Origin: an uncultured Muribaculum sp.
GTDB taxonomy: Bacteria; Bacteroidota; Bacteroidia; Bacteroidales; Muribaculaceae
NCBI GenBank assembly: GCA_910578785.1
Contig: CAJTSJ010000036.1
Coordinates: 1-27,417 of the forward strand
DNA length: 27,417 nucleotides
Direction: 5' to 3'
The notes under the pieces are model-generated. The model was given only the letters and a program-made list of their open reading frames with translations. It had not been told where the DNA came from and ran no database searches. The position numbers were made by a program, and so were the translations under genes. Shown here in pieces: positions 22,790-27,417 of this stretch. Positions within the stretch are counted from its first letter, which is position 1; each line of letters starts with the position of its first letter.

Positions 22790-23851
22790 ATGAAAGCAAT
22801 ATCCAAGATGATAGTTAAGCGGATAGCGTTGAGCCTTTCTGTTTTCATGGCCCTTGTGGCGTTGTTCACCCTTTATGTCAATATCCGGGTAGAGCAGTCT
22901 GTCGGTAGCCGCATATATGCGTCGGTCGATTCTGTTCCGCACAATAAGGTCGCGCTTCTGCTCGGCACGAATCCGTTGAACCGCCTTGGCAGACCGAACA
23001 CTTATTTCACGAACAGGATTAAGACGGCGGCAGAACTGTATCATGCCGGCAAGGTCGATTATATCATAGCGAGCGGCGACAACCACACCCGTAAGTATGA
23101 TGAGCCGACGGCTATGCGCGATTCGCTTATGGCCCACGGTGTGCCCGAAGACCGGATAATACTTGATTTTGCCGGATTCAGGACGCTTGATTCAGTTGTG
23201 AGAGCCAAGGAGGTGTTCGGATGTGACTCGCTGACAATCATTTCGCAGGCCGACCACTGCGCCAGGGCGCTATATCTGGCCGAGGCCAACGGCATCGACG
23301 CCGTGGCCATGGCCGCTCCGCTCAGGGCAGGCAGATGGGTGCGGGTGCGTCTTGCATTGCGCGAATGGCTTGCGCGCGACAAGATGATGCTTGACAGACT
23401 GTTCGGTAGACAACCGCATTTCCTGGGCGAACGAATCGAGATACCGGACATCGCGGTGCAAAAGAGTTATTCGACTTCGGAGGGTATGGATATGCGCATC
23501 GTCAGTCCGACGGAATTTTCATGTCCTGTTGATTCTTTTGTGGTCGAGTTTGTCAGCGGCCGGGATGCTGAGGGCATGACCGGTGAATGGTTTAGGATTG
23601 AGCGGTTGGACAACGGTGTATGGACTGAACTTCCGCTTGACCGTAAGCTGGAGAACGAGCGCGGAGAGATATGGGTCATTTTCAATGCGATAGGCTATCC
23701 GGTGTTTGCCGGCAAGCCTTTGCGTTTGACCGTGAAGCCGTGGTTCTACGAGCGTGATTGGCCTTCGGGCACATATCGTCTGGCCAAGACGTATCATTTC
23801 AGCCCGTACGTGAAGTCCGACACGGCATACGTGGAATTCCGAATCCGCTGA
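22790..23851 (+). CDS. SanA/YdcF-type DUF218 membrane protein with extra C-terminal beta domain
   Basis: 353 residues. An N-terminal membrane anchor (IALSLSVFMALVALFTLYV) leads into a DUF218 domain (~50-220) very like SanA, the E. coli envelope-barrier protein. Conserved parts: VALLLGTNPLNRLGRPN, DYIIASGDN, RTLDSVVRAKEVFG, ISQADHCARALYLAEANGI and the terminal LARDKMMLDRLFGRQPHFLG. Canonical SanA ends about there (~240 residues). Residues 222-353 form an added beta-rich module (SFVVEFVSG, WFRIERLDNGVWTELPL, PSGTYRLAKTYHF) that resembles the small Ig-like domains of Bacteroides secreted proteins. The added part would lie on the same side as DUF218, outside the inner membrane. Its stop is 7 bases from the stop of the convergent porU-like gene, with no visible terminator between. 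Confidence 0.86.
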   Translation: MKAISKMIVKRIALSLSVFMALVALFTLYVNIRVEQSVGSRIYASVDSVPHNKVALLLGTNPLNRLGRPNTYFTNRIKTAAELYHAGKVDYIIASGDNHTRKYDEPTAMRDSLMAHGVPEDRIILDFAGFRTLDSVVRAKEVFGCDSLTIISQADHCARALYLAEANGIDAVAMAAPLRAGRWVRVRLALREWLARDKMMLDRLFGRQPHFLGERIEIPDIAVQKSYSTSEGMDMRIVSPTEFSCPVDSFVVEFVSGRDAEGMTGEWFRIERLDNGVWTELPLDRKLENERGEIWVIFNAIGYPVFAGKPLRLTVKPWFYERDWPSGTYRLAKTYHFSPYVKSDTAYVEFRIR

Positions 23852-23858
23852 TCTGTTG

Positions 23859-26800
23859 CTAAGGGGCGGTGACGGCTATCTTGCGCGAGGCGCTGGTGTG
23901 CGATGTGCCGTCTGAAGTTATCGTGGCCCGGTAGATGTATATGCCTCGCTGTACGCGGTGTCCGGCATTGTTTGTCAGGTCCCATTCGATGGGCGACGAC
24001 AGGAACATGTCGCTGCGTCCGCTGCGGCTTGCGCTCCATACGGTGCGTCCGAGCAGGTCGTATACGTTGAGGTCGACCTGAATCACGGCGTCGGGACGGT
24101 TGTGGCGGACATAGAAATTGGCATGGTCGATGGCCGGATTGGCGTCGGCGAAAAGTTCGGTGATGGTTGGTGCCTGGCCTTTTACCACTTTAAATTCGAT
24201 GGTTTCCTCCGACATGTTGTTGGCCGTATCCCATACGCGCAGGCGAAGCGTGTGCCGGCCTTCGGGCAGTGTGGGCATCTGGTAGTAAACCGAGCCCGAC
24301 TTTGAACCGTCGGTGCCGGGCGTGTAATATTGTACCACATCCGGATAGCTCTTCGAACCGTCAAGCTGCAGGCTTATCTGATGTCCTATGCCTGCACTTG
24401 ATATGTTGATGCCTACATCGTCGCGCACACGTGCTATGACCATCGGGGTCTCGTTGACGGCGGAGCCTGAAGTGAAGCTTTCGGAGTTAAGCGCGAAGAG
24501 TTCAATTACGGGCGGAGTGGTGTCGGAATTGTCGGAATCGTCAAATCCGTAGACGTAAAAACCGCGGGTCACAGCCACTGCGTCGCGTCCGGTGGACGTG
24601 TCGTAGGCATAAATGTTGAGTGTGGCCGGGCGGTAGTTGGATGCAATCTCGGTAGGCATGTCGACCTTAAGCGAGAAGCGCCCGTCTTTTACCTCGCCGC
24701 GCCCTATGAACAGGCGTTCGCCCATCTCTTCGATTATGGAGTCTTTGGCCTCGTTGCGGTGGTTGAGGGTGACGGTGCTGTGTTCGGCATCGTAAATGGT
24801 GTGTCCGGCTATTCCGTTAAAGGCGGTGTCGACATCGCCTTCAGGCGTGAGCACGGCCCCTTCGATGGTAAGGCTCTGGTGAGCCTTTATGACCGGCGGA
24901 GTCTCCGGGTCGAGAGGTTGTCCGGCTATGCTTTCGATGGCCGTGGGCTGTATAGGGGTGGCAAGTCTGAGCGCGGGGTCGCCTAACAGGGCATAGCGGA
25001 GCTTGTTAGTGTCGCCGGCCTTCGGACGCATGTTTTTGGAGCGTCGGAGAATCTCGCCCAATGCAAGCGAACGTCCGTCGGCTTCGCGGAGTGTTACAGC
25101 CTGAGCCATGTCGAGCGACATGTTCTCGTTCATAGAGATGTAGACAGGGCGCGTGGCGGCTATGGCTCCTATGATGCCTTTGGGGTTGAAGAACATAGTC
25201 TCGGCTCCCGAACTGCTGATGTCGTCCCACTTCAGAAACGAGCATGTGGCGGCATACAGCATCGGCATGTGCTTGAAATTAACATTGTTGACATCGTGCA
25301 TGGTCAGAAGTCCCTCTCCTGTCCAGCTTACAGTGGTGGCATGTCCTATGTACCACCACCACATGGCTCCCTGGTTGAGGAGGCGCATCATGCGGTCGTG
25401 GGCCTCCTTTGCCACATTGTCAATGAGCGGGAAGGCGTCGACGTGTATCTTGTGGTATATGGACTGCGAGCCGCCGGGAGTGGCTATCATCAGATTGTGG
25501 GCTTTCTCCATCTGGTCGATGTGGTTGCGGTTGTCGCCGTCGTCGGTGGCGAGCACTATGCGGTTTTTCCAGTCGTCCTTGTCGTTGTCGGCCATATAAG
25601 TTCTAATTTTATCGACTGCGGCCCGCGCTTCTGTTGCTGAGTTTACGGGAATGCGGCCCACGCCGATGCAGTGGTAGTCATAGCCGGGAGTACGTCCGGA
25701 GCCGTCACGCAGGAATGCGAGGAAGTCCTCGGTGGTGTACGATGTGTTGTCCGATGCCCCGGATATTGACTGCCACTGAGGCAATATGTTGGCCTTGACA
25801 TCTTTCGCGGCGGGAGTTATGGCGCGGTGGTCGCTTAATGCGCGTCCGAACATCATGACGCAGCGCAGTTTGCTGTCCGAGTTGTCGGAACCTCCTCCGC
25901 GGTCCCAGAGCATCTTGAGCATGCGGCGGAATGCGTTGTAGTCGGGTGTGCCTGATGAGAATTCGTTGTATACGTCTTCATGCACGGCCACCAGCACCTC
26001 CATGCCCTCTGATTCGGAATGCAGCGCGGCGATCTGCTGGGCGTAGGAGCGCCATTGAGGCAGGGTGAATATTACCATGTCGGGCACGTCGGCTCCGTGC
26101 AGGTTCTGGTTGGCTACTTCGCCCGCCAGTGACGGCGAGGGCAACGACCCTTCGGGATTCCAGGCCACGTATGTGCGCAGTCCTTTTTCGGTGGCTGACC
26201 ATGAAGCCTTGTCGCTCTCGACGGCTGCATTGACCTTCTTGACGGCCGCCGGCGAGGTCACGTCCCAGATTCGCGTGGACGACGATGCGCCGGACAATTG
26301 CATCGACTTTGCCTCGGTGCGGAACGTCAGTTGCGCTCCGTCGAGGTTGAGGCGCCTGTTGTAGCTTACGTATATGTTGTCAAGGCGCGCAAGGCGTAGG
26401 ATGTTGGCCGATGTGGCGAATTTGATGCCGAGGCGCAGGTTTTCACCCTCGGCTTCGGCCTGCGACGATATGGTGAACAGCCTGTAGTGAAGAGCTGAAT
26501 CATCGCCGGTATGTGTAAGTTTGTTCGATGAATTCAACGGTAGGTCGGTGCCGTTGATTGACAGCGTGACCGTTGAGCTGTTTTCTTTTGTCTTTATGGC
26601 GAAGTTGCAGTCAATCCAGAGCTTCGAATCGGCGCGTCCGGGGAGCGTGAAGTTGAAGTTCTGCGAACGTGTATGCAGGAAGTCTTCGCCCAGAAATTCG
26701 TGGCCTGTGCCTCCGACCGACAGAAGTTCCTGTTCGTGAAGTATGGTCTCGGTGAACGTTGTCGACGGGCTGTCGGCCTGCCGTGATTCGCCTGTGGCGG

Positions 26801-27260
26801 GAATCGAGTTTTCAGCTCCGGTGTCCGACAGGAAGTAGAATGCCTCCTGCGAATAGTAGTTGGGGGTGCGTGAAAACCGTCCGTTGTTGAGCTTAGCCCA
26901 GCTTTCAGGCCCCTGTGCATAGAACACCAGTCCGCGTGAGGTAAGCTCCGAGGCTGTCATCGGAAGGTCGTCGATATAGGAGGAAGCCGTGAGGACATCG
27001 GATATGGGCGCGCCTCCGTAGCCGTAGACTCGTACTTTTTCCGGATCTGTGAATCCCCACTGCCTGAGTGTTGAGAGGCTGATGAGGTGTATGCCGCTCT
27101 CCGTGACCTTGATTTTCACCCATCGTCCTTCGGCAAGCGCCGACTTTTCGGCGTAGACCGATGCGTCCCACGCCCAGGCAGAGCCGGCGACAGTTAGAAT
27201 CGCGGTCAGAATAATCAGTCGGATATGTGATATGATGTCAGATAATTTAAGCATAGACAT
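23859..27260 (-). CDS. porU: Type IX secretion system sortase PorU-like (C25 peptidase)
   Basis: 1133 residues from the chosen ATG at 27260 (MSMLKLSD, then a leader ending GSAWA); an open frame continues 22 codons upstream to 27326 but adds a non-signal stretch running into the tRNA terminator. PorU removes the C-terminal domain of type IX cargo and joins it to A-LPS at the cell surface. Visible: N-terminal beta domain with GRWVKIKVTESGIHLISL, C25 domain from ~390, catalytic His640 in YIGHATTVSW and Cys673 in YAATCSFLKWDD, then SSSGAETMFFNPKGIIGAIA and AATRPVYISMNEN. This context is the PorU pattern, closer than that of the copy at 15677-18958. The end has an Ig-like domain and a FlgD-like tail (YDLLGRTVW, GIYIYRATITSDG). 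No promoter box is seen upstream. Confidence 0.88.
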   Translation of the reverse strand: MSMLKLSDIISHIRLIILTAILTVAGSAWAWDASVYAEKSALAEGRWVKIKVTESGIHLISLSTLRQWGFTDPEKVRVYGYGGAPISDVLTASSYIDDLPMTASELTSRGLVFYAQGPESWAKLNNGRFSRTPNYYSQEAFYFLSDTGAENSIPATGESRQADSPSTTFTETILHEQELLSVGGTGHEFLGEDFLHTRSQNFNFTLPGRADSKLWIDCNFAIKTKENSSTVTLSINGTDLPLNSSNKLTHTGDDSALHYRLFTISSQAEAEGENLRLGIKFATSANILRLARLDNIYVSYNRRLNLDGAQLTFRTEAKSMQLSGASSSTRIWDVTSPAAVKKVNAAVESDKASWSATEKGLRTYVAWNPEGSLPSPSLAGEVANQNLHGADVPDMVIFTLPQWRSYAQQIAALHSESEGMEVLVAVHEDVYNEFSSGTPDYNAFRRMLKMLWDRGGGSDNSDSKLRCVMMFGRALSDHRAITPAAKDVKANILPQWQSISGASDNTSYTTEDFLAFLRDGSGRTPGYDYHCIGVGRIPVNSATEARAAVDKIRTYMADNDKDDWKNRIVLATDDGDNRNHIDQMEKAHNLMIATPGGSQSIYHKIHVDAFPLIDNVAKEAHDRMMRLLNQGAMWWWYIGHATTVSWTGEGLLTMHDVNNVNFKHMPMLYAATCSFLKWDDISSSGAETMFFNPKGIIGAIAATRPVYISMNENMSLDMAQAVTLREADGRSLALGEILRRSKNMRPKAGDTNKLRYALLGDPALRLATPIQPTAIESIAGQPLDPETPPVIKAHQSLTIEGAVLTPEGDVDTAFNGIAGHTIYDAEHSTVTLNHRNEAKDSIIEEMGERLFIGRGEVKDGRFSLKVDMPTEIASNYRPATLNIYAYDTSTGRDAVAVTRGFYVYGFDDSDNSDTTPPVIELFALNSESFTSGSAVNETPMVIARVRDDVGINISSAGIGHQISLQLDGSKSYPDVVQYYTPGTDGSKSGSVYYQMPTLPEGRHTLRLRVWDTANNMSEETIEFKVVKGQAPTITELFADANPAIDHANFYVRHNRPDAVIQVDLNVYDLLGRTVWSASRSGRSDMFLSSPIEWDLTNNAGHRVQRGIYIYRATITSDGTSHTSASRKIAVTAP

Positions 27261-27301
27261 GGATGTAACCGTATAGGTTATAACGGAAAATGCTCCCGAA
27301 T

Positions 27302-27327
27302 ATTGCAGTCGGGCTGTGGCCTGCAAT
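27302..27327. repeat. 7-bp inverted repeat between porU-like gene and tRNA
   Basis: ATTGCAG (27302-27308) and CTGCAAT (27321-27327) around 12 bases, directly after the tRNA terminator U-run on the minus strand and ~40 bases before the porU-like ATG. It could be a leader hairpin of porU read-through transcripts. No further support. Confidence 0.45.
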
Positions 27328-27328
27328 C

Positions 27329-27360
27329 AAAAAAGGTCCATCCTTCCCGGACAGACCTTT
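27329..27360 (-). terminator. Intrinsic terminator of the tRNA-Gly gene
   Basis: On the minus strand AAAGGTC (27354-27360) pairs with GACCTTT (27332-27338) around an inner TCC/GGA pairing, followed by a T6 run (27329-27334 on the complement). It starts five bases after the tRNA 3' end. Confidence 0.75.
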
Positions 27361-27364
27361 AAAG

Positions 27365-27417
27365 AGCGGAAGACGAGGCTCAAACTCGCGACCCTCAGCT
27401 TGGAAGGCTGATGCTCT
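27365..27417 (-). tRNA. tRNA-Gly(TCC), 3' part, cut by window edge
   Basis: Minus-strand bases give the anticodon arm TCAGC-CTTCCAA-GCTGA (anticodon TCC at 27402-27404, decoding GGA), a five-base variable loop, the T arm GCGAG-TTTGAGC-CTCGT and the 3' acceptor strand CTTCCGC with T as discriminator. CCA is not encoded (next bases CTT). The T loop reads TTTGAGC rather than the usual TTCGA core. The 5' acceptor and most of the D arm are outside the window. Confidence 0.9.

Noticed and set aside
27261..27326. N-terminal extension of the porU-like gene to 27326
   Set aside because: It would begin before a second inverted repeat and put a non-signal stretch ahead of a clear signal peptide; ATG at 27260 fits better.

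Overview
The window looks like chromosomal DNA from a Bacteroidales bacterium, most likely Muribaculaceae (S24-7) or a close relative. I infer this from gene content: an N-succinylornithine-type carbamoyltransferase (argF'), two PorU-like C25 peptidases of the type IX secretion branch, a DUF2723/GT117 membrane protein, a Bacteroidetes-size YidC, and lipoproteins with a C-S-D-D surface-export signal. Promoters also fit, matching the Bacteroidetes -7 motif TAnnTTTG, with an upstream TTTG in two cases. The genus is not proven by anything visible. No plasmid, phage or CRISPR signature is present; the region is mostly core genome with one small repeat/transposase module.

Layout. 1-4913 (minus): a DUF2723 membrane protein, a polysaccharide deacetylase and queG (cut by the window edge), packed like an operon. 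5071-6043 (plus): a palindrome-rich promoter region, two tandemly duplicated small lipoproteins and a strong bidirectional terminator. 6067-9332 (minus): yidC and an iron-dependent alcohol dehydrogenase, 2 bases apart, behind a ~190-base leader. 9702-10292: a REP-associated tyrosine transposase (RAYT) with three GGACGCACG palindromes, one inside the coding frame. 10317-11162 (minus): nfo. 11326-11892 (plus): a secreted Asp/His-rich protein. 12094-14139 (minus): an M13 metallopeptidase. 14428-18958 (plus): rex, a degenerate FAA-fold protein and a PorU-like C25 peptidase behind a good promoter. 19034-22612 (minus): argF', a FocA-type formate channel and an LtaS-like phosphotransferase/sulfatase, tightly packed. 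22790-23851 (plus): a SanA/DUF218 protein with an extra C-terminal beta domain. 23859-27260 (minus): a second PorU-like peptidase. 27365-27417 (minus): the 3' part of tRNA-Gly(TCC) followed by its terminator.

Functional picture. Several genes act at the cell envelope: YidC inserts membrane proteins, PorU-like peptidases process or attach secreted cargo, SanA-, LtaS- and DUF2723-type proteins act on envelope polymers, and lipoproteins, the M13 peptidase and the Asp/His-rich protein are exported. Rex, the formate channel and the alcohol dehydrogenase fit a fermentative anaerobe. The most unusual signal is the RAYT/REP module, where the REP-like palindrome has entered the transposase gene as an in-frame peptide and the gene's own 5' end appears frameshifted next to another copy.
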